Source of the DNA: Gemmatimonadota bacterium
Lineage (GTDB): Bacteria > Gemmatimonadota > Gemmatimonadetes > Longimicrobiales > Gaopeijiaceae
Assembly: GCA_022822325.1 (NCBI GenBank)
Contig: JAJEBW010000022.1
Coordinates: forward strand, 1 to 49,760
Length of the DNA: 49,760 bases
Reading direction: 5' to 3'
Positions 34,592 to 42,537 of the stretch are shown piece by piece. Position numbers and translations under genes: made by a program. The notes beneath the pieces are model-generated. The model was not told the DNA's origin. It did no database searches and saw only the letters and a program-made list of their open reading frames with translations. Each line of letters begins with the position of its first letter. Position 1 is the stretch's first letter.

Positions 34592-36090
34592 CGCCGCCCT
34601 CCCTCCAGTTGCGTCCGCACGATCTCGCGTTCGCTGAAGGGCCGCTTTTCGTCGCCAACGACCTGGTATTCCTCGTGCCCCTTGCCCGCCAGCAGAACCA
34701 GATCGCCCGGCCCGGCCCGGCCGAGCGCCCAGACAATGGCCTCGCGCCGGTCCACGATCTCGACCCGCTCGGCCCGCCGCTTCGCCGAATCCAGCCCGGT
34801 CACCCCAGCCGCCACCTCGGCCACGATCGCCGCCGGATCCTCGGTGCGCGGGTTGTCGGAGGTGATGACCGCGAGATCGGCGTGGCGGGCGACGGCGGCC
34901 CCCATCGGGGCGCGTTTGGTCGGATCGCGATCGCCGCCCGCGCCAAAGACGACGATCAGCCTGCCGGAGACGAGGGGCCGCAGGGTGCGCAGGAGCTTTT
35001 CGAGGGCGTCGGGGGTGTGCGCGAAGTCCACGAAGACGTCGAAGGGATCGCGGGCGAGGCGTTGGAGCCGTCCCGGAACGGACTGCGCGGCGTCCAGTCC
35101 CCGGGCGACCGCCGCCGGATCGTGCCCCAGAGCAAGGGCGCAGGCGGCGGCGCACAGGGCGTTGGAGATGTTGAAGTCCCCCGCAAGCGGAAGGTGCACC
35201 GGCAGACGGCGGCCCTCCGCGACGAGAATGAAGCGGGAGCTCCGGCTGGTCAGCTCGACCTTCTCGGCGGTGACCGCCGCGCCTCTGGTCATCCCGTAGC
35301 GCAGAACCGGTCCGGTGGGGCGAAGGGAGGCCCAGGCGGGATCGTCGGCATTGACGACCGCGACGGCCCCGGGTTTGCCCAGCTCGAGAAGCCGCGCCTT
35401 GGCCGCCAGGTAGCGCTCGAAGCTGCCGTGGTAGTCGAGGTGGTCGCGGGTAAGGTTGGTGAAGGCCGTCACATCGAAGCGCAGGCCGTCGAGGCGAAGC
35501 TGGTCCAGCGCATGGGACGAGGTTTCGAGGACCACGCTGCGCACGCCGCGCCGCACCAGAGCCGCCAGCCGGTTGGCAAGCTCGACCGGTCCCGGCGTGG
35601 TGAGGCCCTCGGTGCCGGGGGCGACGCGCCCCTCAGCCCCGACCACCCCCAGGGTGCCGATCGCCGCCGCGGGACCGTCGCCGGCGAGGAGGCCGCGGAG
35701 CAGGAGCGCGGTCGTCGTCTTGCCGTTCGTTCCGGTGATGCCCGCCAGCCGCAGCGCGCGCGAGGGCGACCCGGCCACGAAGTCCGCCGCGACCGCCGCC
35801 GCCCGGCGCGCATTGTCCACCTGGATGCGCGGCAGTCGCGCCGGTCCGGCCGGCCGTTCCACGATCGCGGCCGCCGCTCCGGCCTCGGTGGCCGCGCCGA
35901 GGTGGTCGTGCGCATCGTGCGCCGCGCCGCGCCACGCCACGAAGAGGTCGCCCCGCCGCACCTGGCGCGAATCGTTCCGCACCCGCCGGATCCTCACCCG
36001 CTCGAGGGTCGCGGCATCGGGCAGGGTCGAGGTCACCCCGACTCCCGCCTCGGTCAGCGCGGCAATCACCTGGCCCAGACTCACGGTCAC
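34588..36090 (-). CDS. murE: UDP-MurNAc-tripeptide synthetase, meso-diaminopimelate adding
   Basis: Adds the third residue of the stem peptide. The 500-residue protein has NDSRQVRRGDLFVA, the ATP loop ITGTNGKTTTALLL, TTPGPVEL, ETSSHALDQLR, NLTRDHLDYHG and the substrate-specificity motif DNPRTEDP. DNPR is the version found in diaminopimelate-adding MurE, so the wall should contain meso-DAP as in Gram-negative bacteria. Start GTG 36090 overlaps the ftsI stop. Confidence 0.97.
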   Translation of the reverse strand: MTVSLGQVIAALTEAGVGVTSTLPDAATLERVRIRRVRNDSRQVRRGDLFVAWRGAAHDAHDHLGAATEAGAAAAIVERPAGPARLPRIQVDNARRAAAVAADFVAGSPSRALRLAGITGTNGKTTTALLLRGLLAGDGPAAAIGTLGVVGAEGRVAPGTEGLTTPGPVELANRLAALVRRGVRSVVLETSSHALDQLRLDGLRFDVTAFTNLTRDHLDYHGSFERYLAAKARLLELGKPGAVAVVNADDPAWASLRPTGPVLRYGMTRGAAVTAEKVELTSRSSRFILVAEGRRLPVHLPLAGDFNISNALCAAACALALGHDPAAVARGLDAAQSVPGRLQRLARDPFDVFVDFAHTPDALEKLLRTLRPLVSGRLIVVFGAGGDRDPTKRAPMGAAVARHADLAVITSDNPRTEDPAAIVAEVAAGVTGLDSAKRRAERVEIVDRREAIVWALGRAGPGDLVLLAGKGHEEYQVVGDEKRPFSEREIVRTQLEGGRR

Positions 36091-38099
36091 CTCCCCCCCA
36101 CGACCCGGATGGTGTCGCCGGCCGCAACCTCCATCCCTTCGCCCGGAATGATCGCCACCACCCTTCCTCCGCCCTCCGGACGCACCCGCAATCCCATCTT
36201 GTGCAGTCGCCGCATCGCCACCCGCATCGTCGCCCCCTCCAGATCGGGGAGGACGAGCGGCCGTGCGGATGCAACCGCCGACATCTTCGGCCGGGCCGGA
36301 AGCGAGCTCCGGGGGATCGTCGCTTCGCCGCCACCGCCCTCCTCCGGATCGGTCAGATCGGTCGAGGCAAAGCGCGCCAGCGGCTGAACCGGGGCGGGGA
36401 CCGGACGATCGCGCCGGACCCGCGCCAGCTTGCCGCGATCAATGGGAATTCGCGTGGCCGAGAGCAGACTCTGCAGGGTGGACCGCATGACCGGAGCGGC
36501 CGTCTCTCCGCCGTAATAGGCGCTGTCGGGGCGGTCCAGCCGCACGAAGAAGAGGAGTTCGGGATCCTCCGCCGGAAAGTAGGCCCCGAAGGAGGCGTAG
36601 TAGGCTCCCTCCTCGTAGTGGCCATCGCTCCCGGTCGCGCGCGCGGTGCCGCTCTTGCCCGCCACACTGAATGACGAGAGGCGCGCCCGGGTTCCGGTTC
36701 CCCGGTCCACCACATCGACCAGAACGGGGGTCAGTTGCTCGGTCACCCACCCGGGCACGACCTGGCGAATCGCCCGCGGCCGTCCGTAGCGCTCGGGTTC
36801 GCCGCGAGCGTCCCGGATCTCGCGGACGATGCGCGGCTCCATCAGGAATCCGCCATTGGCGAGCGCCCCGTAGGCCAGCGCCATCTGCAGCGGCGTCGCC
36901 GCGATCTCGTACCCGAAGGCCAGCGAGTGCACCGAGGTCGCCGACCACTCTCCCGGCAAACGGAGGGTCCCGGCCACCTCGCCCGGCAGGAGGACGCCCG
37001 TCTCGGTTCCGAAGCCGAAGTCGCGCAGCACGGTGTACTGCTGTCCCGGAGAGAGTCGTTCGGCGAAGCGGGCGATCCCGACATTGGAGGACTCCTGGAT
37101 CACCTCGTGCAGAGTCATCCATCCGCCTGCGGTGACATCGGTGATGGTGCGGCCATGGACCCGCCACCATCCTTCCTGCGTGTCGACGGTATCGGTCAGG
37201 AGGGCCAGATCGTGGCGCAGGAGAGCCGCGGTCGTGAAGGGCTTGATCGTGGAGCCGGGCTCGAATGTGGTGTGCACCGCCGCCAGCGTGGCCTGTCCGG
37301 CGCCGTCCACCGAGGTCATGGCAAGGATCTCGCCGGTGCGGGGATCGGTGATGACGAGGTCGCCCGCCCGGGCCCCGGTCGATGCCAGCGCGTCCGCCAG
37401 CGCCTTCTCCGAGATCGCCTGCAGATCCTGCTCGATCGTCAGGACCACATCCAGCCCCGCCGTCGGAGGCGACATCGTGACCGCCTTGCCGGGGATTTCG
37501 TGGCCCTCGTTGTCGCGCGCCACCACCTCGCGCCCATTCCGTCCCGCCAGGATTGAATCCATCGCCTGTTCGATTCCGCCCGCGCCCACCCCGTCGACGA
37601 CCGCGCCGAGAACGCCGCGCGCGAGGGCATCGTGGGGGTAGAGCCGTTGCAGCTCGCGCTCGATGTGAACGCCGCGCAGCCTGCGTAGGGACGCCACTTC
37701 GGTGGTGGAAAACCGTCCCGGAAGGAAGTGCCAGCGCCTCTCCGCGCCGGGCGAGGAGGCTGCGGCGGGAAGCGGAATCCCCAGGTGCGTCTCCAGCGCC
37801 GACCCGACCGCCTCGAAGTCCTCGATCTCGTGCGGCGCGATCACCACCCGGGCCTGCCAGTGACTGACCGCGAGCTCGCTGCCATTTCGGTCCAGAATGC
37901 GGCCGCGGGTTGCGGGAACCTCGCGCGTCAGCCGGTGCTGCCGCAGGGCGTCGTCCGCCCAGGCCTGCCGTTCCAGGAGCTGGACCTCGACGAGACGCGC
38001 GATCATGATCCCGGCCAGCGCGAGCCAACCGAGCAGGAGGAGGCCACGCCGACTGCGAATCCGGCCATGCCGCGTCCGTTCCCTCGCCCGGGCCTTCAT
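36087..38099 (-). CDS. ftsI: Division-specific penicillin-binding protein (FtsI/PBP3) with C-terminal PASTA domain
   Basis: Class B transpeptidase that cross-links septal peptidoglycan. The 670-residue protein has a basic start and one membrane anchor (about 18-36), a dimerisation/pedestal domain (TRGRILDRNGSELAVS), then the transpeptidase with SxxK at S283-K286 in GSTIKPF, SxN at S337-N339 and KSGT at 482-485. After a Pro-rich linker comes one PASTA-like domain (about 605-670: LPDLEGATMRVAMRRL). A PASTA tail on FtsI is more usual in Gram-positive and FCB-type proteins than in proteobacteria. ATG 38099 overlaps ftsL. Confidence 0.96.
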   Translation of the reverse strand: MKARARERTRHGRIRSRRGLLLLGWLALAGIMIARLVEVQLLERQAWADDALRQHRLTREVPATRGRILDRNGSELAVSHWQARVVIAPHEIEDFEAVGSALETHLGIPLPAAASSPGAERRWHFLPGRFSTTEVASLRRLRGVHIERELQRLYPHDALARGVLGAVVDGVGAGGIEQAMDSILAGRNGREVVARDNEGHEIPGKAVTMSPPTAGLDVVLTIEQDLQAISEKALADALASTGARAGDLVITDPRTGEILAMTSVDGAGQATLAAVHTTFEPGSTIKPFTTAALLRHDLALLTDTVDTQEGWWRVHGRTITDVTAGGWMTLHEVIQESSNVGIARFAERLSPGQQYTVLRDFGFGTETGVLLPGEVAGTLRLPGEWSATSVHSLAFGYEIAATPLQMALAYGALANGGFLMEPRIVREIRDARGEPERYGRPRAIRQVVPGWVTEQLTPVLVDVVDRGTGTRARLSSFSVAGKSGTARATGSDGHYEEGAYYASFGAYFPAEDPELLFFVRLDRPDSAYYGGETAAPVMRSTLQSLLSATRIPIDRGKLARVRRDRPVPAPVQPLARFASTDLTDPEEGGGGEATIPRSSLPARPKMSAVASARPLVLPDLEGATMRVAMRRLHKMGLRVRPEGGGRVVAIIPGEGMEVAAGDTIRVVGGR

Positions 38100-38380
38100 C
38101 GCCGGTCTCCGGAGGTGATGACGAGTTCGTCCTCGGTGGGCGGACGCATTCCCAGCCGCCGCCCCGCCTCCGCCGCCACCCAGGGACGCGCCTCCATGGC
38201 GTTCACGGCGCGCTCCAGCTCTGCCCGCGTCTCGGCCAGCTCGGCCAACTCGCGCTCGACCGCATCCAGCTCCGCCAGCACCGCGCGGGCGGCCGACTGG
38301 CGCCAGGCCACGACGGTGAGCGATGCCAGCACCGCCACGACGGCCAGGATGGCGCGCGCAATGATCCGCTTCCTGGTCAT
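38096..38380 (-). CDS. ftsL: Cell division protein FtsL
   Basis: Predicted 94-residue bitopic protein: basic N-terminus, one span (AILAVVAVLASLTVVAW), then an alanine/glutamate-rich coiled coil (AELDAVERELAELAETRAELERA) and the PWVAAEAGRRLGMRPP segment typical of FtsL. It partners FtsQ and FtsB in the divisome. Sequence identity in this family is always low; position between rsmH and ftsI plus topology decide the call. Both ends overlap neighbours. Confidence 0.9.
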   Translation of the reverse strand: MTRKRIIARAILAVVAVLASLTVVAWRQSAARAVLAELDAVERELAELAETRAELERAVNAMEARPWVAAEAGRRLGMRPPTEDELVITSGDRR

Positions 38381-39330
38381 GCCGCCCTCCTCCAGGCACG
38401 CAGCCGCGCGGGTCGGGCCCGGGGATTGGCGGCGATCTCGGCCGCGCCGGGGGTGACCGGTTTCCGGGTCAGGGTCGTTCCCAGCGGCGCCAGCGCGGTG
38501 GCCGGGAGGGGGAGGCGGGGGGGGAGGCGGCGCGCGGGATCGCTCCAGTCGCCGAAGGCGCGCTTGACCACCCGGTCCTCCAGCGAGTGATAGGCGATGA
38601 CCACGACCGTTGCGCCGGGATTCAGGAGATCGCGGATCGCGGGGAGCGCCGCGCGCAGACTCTCGATCTCGTCGTTGACCCGAATCCGAAGCGCCTGGAA
38701 GAGCCGGGCCTTCTCCGCATGGGTCGAGCGGCGGGCCAGCACCGACTCCAGCACGGCCACCAGATCGTCGCTGGTGCGCGGGGGACGCCTGGTGCGGCGC
38801 TGGACGATGCGCGCGGCGATCGCGGCCGGACGGGGGGCCTGACCATCCCGAAGCGAGGCCGCCAGCTCCACCCGGGTCGCCTCCCGGAGAAAACGCGCCG
38901 CGGTCAGCGCGCTGTCCGGATCCATCCGCATGTCGAGCAGGGCCCCCTGGCGGAAGGTGAAGCCGCGCGCATCGCGATCGAGCTGCCACGAACTCACCCC
39001 CAGATCCAGGAGCGCCCCCGCCAGCCCCGCCACCCGCAAGTCCGCGTCTTCGTGAAGGGCGGCAAAGGAGAGGCGCCGCAAGCGCACCCGGTCCGCATGA
39101 TCCGCAAGTCGGGAGCGCGCCGCCGCCAGCGCCTCCGGGTCGCGATCGAGGCCCACCACCCGGCAACGAGGGCAGCGCGCGAGGATCGCGGCCGCATGAC
39201 CGCCACCGCCGACGGTGCCATCCAGATAGGGCGCGCCGGCGGCCTCCTCTTCCGCTCCTTCCCCTCGGCCGATCAGGTAGTGGAGAACCTGGTCGACCAG
39301 AACCGGTCGGTGAAATGGCTGGGAGCGCAT
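38377..39330 (-). CDS. rsmH: 16S rRNA (cytosine-1402-N4)-methyltransferase
   Basis: Methylates C1402 in the ribosomal P site (older name mraW). The 317-residue enzyme has HRPVLVDQVLHYL, the SAM loop YLDGTVGGGGHA, GLDRDPEALAAA, LLDLGVSSWQLD, GFTFRQGALLDMRMD and VVIAYHSLEDRVVKRAF. ATG 39330 follows GGAAGGGG. It lies 16 bp after mraZ. Confidence 0.97.
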   Translation of the reverse strand: MRSQPFHRPVLVDQVLHYLIGRGEGAEEEAAGAPYLDGTVGGGGHAAAILARCPRCRVVGLDRDPEALAAARSRLADHADRVRLRRLSFAALHEDADLRVAGLAGALLDLGVSSWQLDRDARGFTFRQGALLDMRMDPDSALTAARFLREATRVELAASLRDGQAPRPAAIAARIVQRRTRRPPRTSDDLVAVLESVLARRSTHAEKARLFQALRIRVNDEIESLRAALPAIRDLLNPGATVVVIAYHSLEDRVVKRAFGDWSDPARRLPPRLPLPATALAPLGTTLTRKPVTPGAAEIAANPRARPARLRAWRRAA

Positions 39331-39346
39331 CTGCGACCCCCCTTCC

Positions 39347-39775
39347 TTAGCCGAAGATCTGCGTGGCGAATTCGTCCTCTCCGTCTTCCGGAGGCTCAAG
39401 CGCGTCAAAGCGGGAGGAATTCCAGAGTTCGATCCGGTCCAGAGCGCCCACGAAGAGCACCGAATCGTCGAGCCCCGCCCGTTCGCGAAGCCACGGGGGG
39501 ATTCGGATGCGTCCGTGGGCATCGGGTTCCACCTCCACGGCGCTGGCCGTGACCCGTCTGACGTAGGCGCCGCCATCGCGCCGGGCCTTCCGGTAGGCCA
39601 GGAGGTTCTTCTGGATTTCCTGCCAGGTTTCGGGGGGGAACAGGTCGAGATGAGTGGTTTGCCATTGCAGGAGCACGAGGGGTCCGGACGTGACGGTGCG
39701 GCGGAAGGGCGAGGGGAAGCTCACCCGTCCCTTCGCGTCAATCTGACATTCGTGTCGGCCGAGAAATCCGGACAT
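39347..39775 (-). CDS. mraZ: Transcriptional regulator MraZ
   Basis: First gene of the dcw cluster and DNA-binding repressor of its own operon in known species. The 142-residue protein contains two AbrB/SpoVT-like halves, marked by IDAKGRVSFPSPFR (about 12-25) and PDAHGRIRIPPWLR (about 84-97). The consensus binding repeats (TGGGA, period 10 bp) lie directly upstream, so autoregulation is well supported. No clear Shine-Dalgarno precedes the ATG at 39775; the leader is short. Confidence 0.97.
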   Translation of the reverse strand: MSGFLGRHECQIDAKGRVSFPSPFRRTVTSGPLVLLQWQTTHLDLFPPETWQEIQKNLLAYRKARRDGGAYVRRVTASAVEVEPDAHGRIRIPPWLRERAGLDDSVLFVGALDRIELWNSSRFDALEPPEDGEDEFATQIFG

Positions 39776-39784
39776 GGTCTATTA

Positions 39785-39809
39785 TCCCATTTTATCCCAC
39801 GGACTCCCA
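39785..39809 (-). promoter_or_regulatory. MraZ-binding repeats (three TGGGA boxes)
   Basis: Reading the minus strand toward mraZ, TGGGA occurs at 39809-39805, 39799-39795 and 39789-39785, exactly 10 bp apart. Clusters of TGGGN/GTGGG repeats with 10-bp spacing are the known operator of MraZ. They lie between the -10 candidate and the start codon. Confidence 0.9.
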
Positions 39810-39811
39810 CT

Positions 39812-39841
39812 TTAATACACTCATGTCCCCTTTCGCAAGAA
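39812..39841 (-). promoter_or_regulatory. Candidate dcw operon promoter
   Basis: A TATTAA -10 element (39817-39812) lies just upstream of the MraZ boxes. A weak -35 candidate is TTGCGA (39838-39833) with a 15-bp spacer; TTCTTG at 18 bp is the alternative. The expected start of transcription is near 39805. The -35 region overlaps the 22-bp repeats. Confidence 0.45.
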
Positions 39842-39884
39842 ATGGCATCCCCTTTCGGAAGAAACGGCGCCCCCTTTCGCAAGA
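39827..39884. repeat. Three direct repeats with exact 22-bp period upstream of the dcw promoter
   Basis: CCCCTTTCGCAAGA (39827-39840), CCCCTTTCGGAAGA (39849-39862) and CCCCTTTCGCAAGA (39871-39884) are spaced exactly 22 bp, two helical turns. Each contains a small dyad TTTC/GAAA or its one-base variant on the other strand. The arrangement suggests sites for a cooperatively binding regulator on one DNA face. The remaining DNA to 40084 shows no gene. Confidence 0.75.
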
Positions 39885-40084
39885 GGAGCGGGTACGGACC
39901 ACCCCCGGTCAGGGGCGAAATCGCAGCGCGCGGGAGGAGATGGCCGACGACCGATCGGCGGCGCGTGTCTCCTTGCGGAGGGCGGGTGCGGGACGGCCCG
40001 GGCGGCGAGCCAGGGCGACGAATCGGCCGACGAATTTTCAGTCCGTCATGGACCGGCCGCCGGGAGTCTCCGGGGGCTCCGGGC

Positions 40085-40134
40085 AAAAAAAAAGGGGGCG
40101 CCGCAGGGATTGGTCGTCCCCGCGACGCCCCCTT
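40085..40134 (-). terminator. Intrinsic terminator of the TPR gene
   Basis: On the minus strand a GC-rich stem (arms 40117-40132 and 40094-40109, with one or two mismatches) is followed by nine T residues (40093-40085). It starts about 37 bp beyond the stop codon of the TPR gene and has all features of a rho-independent terminator. It isolates the TPR gene from the dcw operon downstream. Confidence 0.9.
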
Positions 40135-40170
40135 GCCGAAGAGGCGCCAGGTCAGCCCGGAGCGGGCAAT

Positions 40171-41964
40171 TCAGGAGCCGCGCTGGATCGTTCTCTCCTG
40201 GATCTCGATGTACTGCTGCGTCGCGTCGCGGAAGACCTGGAGCTGGACGCCGGAGATGGTGGCGGCGTAGTCGGCCACCCGCGGGAGCCCGAAGAGATTG
40301 GCCGCCCTCCGCAGATCGGGCAGAAGTCTGTGCGCAAGCGCCACGGCGGCCTGCCGGTTCGAGGTGTCCAACGCCTTGTAGGCCACGTCGGCCCCCTGGT
40401 AGAGCGCGTACCCCTCCCAGAAATCGATCGGAGCGAGCGCCGGTTCCGAGAGTTCGGCCTCGATGGTCCGCGCGATCCCGATCAGCCGCAGCGCGTACGG
40501 GAGGTCCGGCGGATCCGCGTTGATCCCGTTGTTGACCGCATCCGCGAAGAAGATCCGCGAGACGTCGTCCGCCGAGCGTTCGCCGGTCTCGATTGCCTGC
40601 TCCAGGTAGGGAAGCGCCTCGTCCGCGCGCCCTGCGTTCACGAGCCAATGCCCCTGGCGACCCCGGACATTCTGGAATGCCGGATCGCGCGTTGCGGTCT
40701 CATCCAGCGCCACCAGAGCTTCGTCCACCTGGCCGTCCTCATTGAGCAGATCGGCGTAGAGCGACCAGAACTGGGCTTCTTCGTCGTGCGTCTCCAGCAC
40801 CTGCCGCGCCATGGAGATCGCTTCCTGGAGCTGACCCAACTCGTTGTTGACCACGATCATCCGCCGGAGGTAGTCGCTCTCCATCTCGATGCCGAGTTCC
40901 GCGTAGGCCGTCTCGTAGGATCCCAGGGCCTTCTGGTAGAGCTGCGCCGTCTCCATCGAAAGCGGAGCGTTGGGCTCGGCGTCGGCGACCCGATTCTGCG
41001 CGGCCGCCATCGCGAAGTTACCGTGCTGGAGGAGGAGGTCCACATTGTCCGCCTCCATCGCCAGGCCCTCTTCCGCCAGGAGCACGGCTCCCTCCGGGTT
41101 GCCCGCCGACGCCAGATCGTAGGCGATGCGTATGCGGACCGGCACATTCCCCGGATTCAGCACCAGGAACTGCTTGTAGTGCTCGAGCGACTCTTCGTCA
41201 TGGCCGAGCGTCGCCGCCAGGAATCCCGCCAACTGCAGCGCCTGCTCGTGAAGCGGATCCAGCTCCATCACCCGCTGCGTCTCGGCGTAGGCAGCCTCGG
41301 TCTGCCCCTTTTCCTTGAGCACATTGGCGTAGACGAAGCGGACCAGTGCATCGTCCGGGTTCATCTCCAGCGCTCTCAGGCAGTTCTGCTCGGATGCGTC
41401 CCAGTCGCCGGACTCGAAGTAGTCGCCGCAGAAGATCGCCGCGCGTTGCAGCTCCAGGAAGATGTTGAACTCCTGCGCGATCGCCTGCGCGGCCTCCTCG
41501 GCCATGTCGCGGTCCCAGATGCGGTCGTCAATCGTGAAGCTGGTTCCGCCCGGCTCCGCGAACTGGATCCCCGTGAGGGTGAAGGTCCGGTCGTCGCGGT
41601 TCTCGGTCGAGTTGCCGCAGAAGACGACGCGCGCGCCCACCAGCCCCGCCATCTGGAGAGACAGGACGCAGTCGAGTTCGTCGTACTCGATGTCGTACTG
41701 CCGGGCCGCGTCGCGCACGACCTTCTCATCGAGCGGCTCGTAGCCCGGAGTCGCCCTGATGAGGTCGCGCAACTCCTTCGCCAAGTCGCGCCCGAAGTCC
41801 TTGTCGGCGTCCTCGAGCGGCCTGAGGTTCGTCACCATGACGGTGAGGGGCTCCCCAGCCTGCGCCTCGGCGCTCGACGCGAGGAAGGGGCCGCCCGCCA
41901 CCGCGATCGCGGCCATGGCAAGCAGTCCCCGACTTGTAATTCCGTTCCGTAGCCGACTCCTCAT
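40171..41964 (-). CDS. Secreted tetratricopeptide-repeat protein
   Basis: Predicted 597-residue protein with a signal peptide (basic start, AMAAIAVAGG core, cleavage near SSAEAQA). A first domain of about 130 residues resembles periplasmic assembly-type folds (LTVMVTNLRPLEDADKDFGRDLAKELRDLI) and includes several cysteines. Then come at least six TPR-like helix pairs, for example NCLRALEMNPDDALVRFVYANVLKEKGQ and EHYKQFLVLNPGNVPVRIRIAYDL. The protein is a likely periplasmic scaffold; no enzyme motif is present. ATG 41964 has AGAGGAAG upstream; extending to 42102 would bury the signal peptide. It is transcribed alone from a good promoter to a strong terminator. Confidence 0.8.
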   Translation of the reverse strand: MRSRLRNGITSRGLLAMAAIAVAGGPFLASSAEAQAGEPLTVMVTNLRPLEDADKDFGRDLAKELRDLIRATPGYEPLDEKVVRDAARQYDIEYDELDCVLSLQMAGLVGARVVFCGNSTENRDDRTFTLTGIQFAEPGGTSFTIDDRIWDRDMAEEAAQAIAQEFNIFLELQRAAIFCGDYFESGDWDASEQNCLRALEMNPDDALVRFVYANVLKEKGQTEAAYAETQRVMELDPLHEQALQLAGFLAATLGHDEESLEHYKQFLVLNPGNVPVRIRIAYDLASAGNPEGAVLLAEEGLAMEADNVDLLLQHGNFAMAAAQNRVADAEPNAPLSMETAQLYQKALGSYETAYAELGIEMESDYLRRMIVVNNELGQLQEAISMARQVLETHDEEAQFWSLYADLLNEDGQVDEALVALDETATRDPAFQNVRGRQGHWLVNAGRADEALPYLEQAIETGERSADDVSRIFFADAVNNGINADPPDLPYALRLIGIARTIEAELSEPALAPIDFWEGYALYQGADVAYKALDTSNRQAAVALAHRLLPDLRRAANLFGLPRVADYAATISGVQLQVFRDATQQYIEIQERTIQRGS

Positions 41965-42096
41965 CTTCCTCTTTCTCCGTTCTGGTTCCTCGGACGGGGT
42001 TTCCGACACGCTTGAGCCCGAACGCGGCGCGGCGGAACCGGCTCCCGGGACCGAAATCCCGGCCAGCCCGCCAACGCCAACGTCAGGGCTCTCCTG

Positions 42097-42160
42097 AATC
42101 ATGTGGCGCTGAAATCATATGGTCAGTCGAATCACATGGCCAGAATGAATCAATGCGGCC
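42097..42160. repeat. Four AATCA-type repeats in the TPR gene leader
   Basis: AATCATGTGGCG (42097), AATCATATGGTC (42113), AATCACATGGCC (42130) and AATCAATGCGGCC (42148) are spaced 16, 17 and 18 bp. They lie just downstream of the predicted transcription start of the TPR gene, so they would fall in its 5' leader or act as operators. Confidence 0.7.
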
Positions 42161-42173
42161 ATAAGGTCGGTAA

Positions 42174-42201
42174 TGTATATTTTTTCGATCCGCAAGGTCA
42201 A
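42174..42201 (-). promoter_or_regulatory. Sigma-70-like promoter of the TPR gene
   Basis: On the minus strand TTGACC (42201-42196), a 16-bp spacer and TATACA (42179-42174) match the -35 and -10 consensus at 5 of 6 positions each. The spacer is rich in A. It is the best promoter seen in the window. Transcription would start near 42167, giving a leader of about 200 nt. Confidence 0.75.
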
Positions 42202-42375
42202 GCGCAGGATCGAGCGATCCGGGAAGCGAAGCTGGAGGGATCCCCGGGCGGCCTTCTTCGGCATCGTTTCCGGTACACCGGTCGGAGTGCGATGGGTCCA
42301 TCGGGGGGATGACCCGCGGACGCGGCCGGCGGTCGGCGCGCGACTCCCGCTTTGGGCAGCCCCGGTTGCGGATTG

Positions 42376-42404
42376 TGGACGGTTCCGCCGGTTGCGTGCA
42401 TATT
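42376..42404 (+). promoter_or_regulatory. Candidate promoter of the DUF2911 gene
   Basis: TGGACG (42376-42381) and CATATT (42399-42404) are 17 bp apart and match the consensus at four of six bases each. The predicted start lies about 125 bp before the ATG at 42538. Weak evidence from sequence only. Confidence 0.35.
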
Positions 42405-42440
42405 CCCCCTGCCCGCGACTTCGCCGGACGCGCACAATCG

Positions 42441-42519
42441 AATCATGGAGCGCGCCCGAATCATGGAGCGCACCAGAACATTGAAGTGCACGAAACCCCG
42501 CAGTGGTGCACGAAACCCC
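42441..42519. repeat. Direct repeats in the DUF2911 leader
   Basis: AATCATGGAGCGC occurs at 42441 and 42459 (period 18), with a degenerate third copy AACATTGAAGTGC at 42477. Overlapping it, GTGCACGAAACCCC occurs twice at 42486 and 42506 (period 20). The first motif resembles AATCATGTGGCGC of the repeat group 340 bp away. The ribosome-binding site AAAGGAG follows. Confidence 0.75.
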
Positions 42520-42537
42520 CAAAGGAGAAATCAGACC

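Larger units (their letters stand above)
41965..42537. other. Divergent regulatory region between the TPR and DUF2911 genes
   Basis: This 573-bp stretch has no gene of its own. It holds a sigma-70-like promoter for the TPR gene, a weaker one for the DUF2911 gene and two groups of short repeats, each described separately. An open frame reaching 42102 upstream of the TPR start is rejected because the signal peptide and ribosome-binding site mark 41964. Confidence 0.7.
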
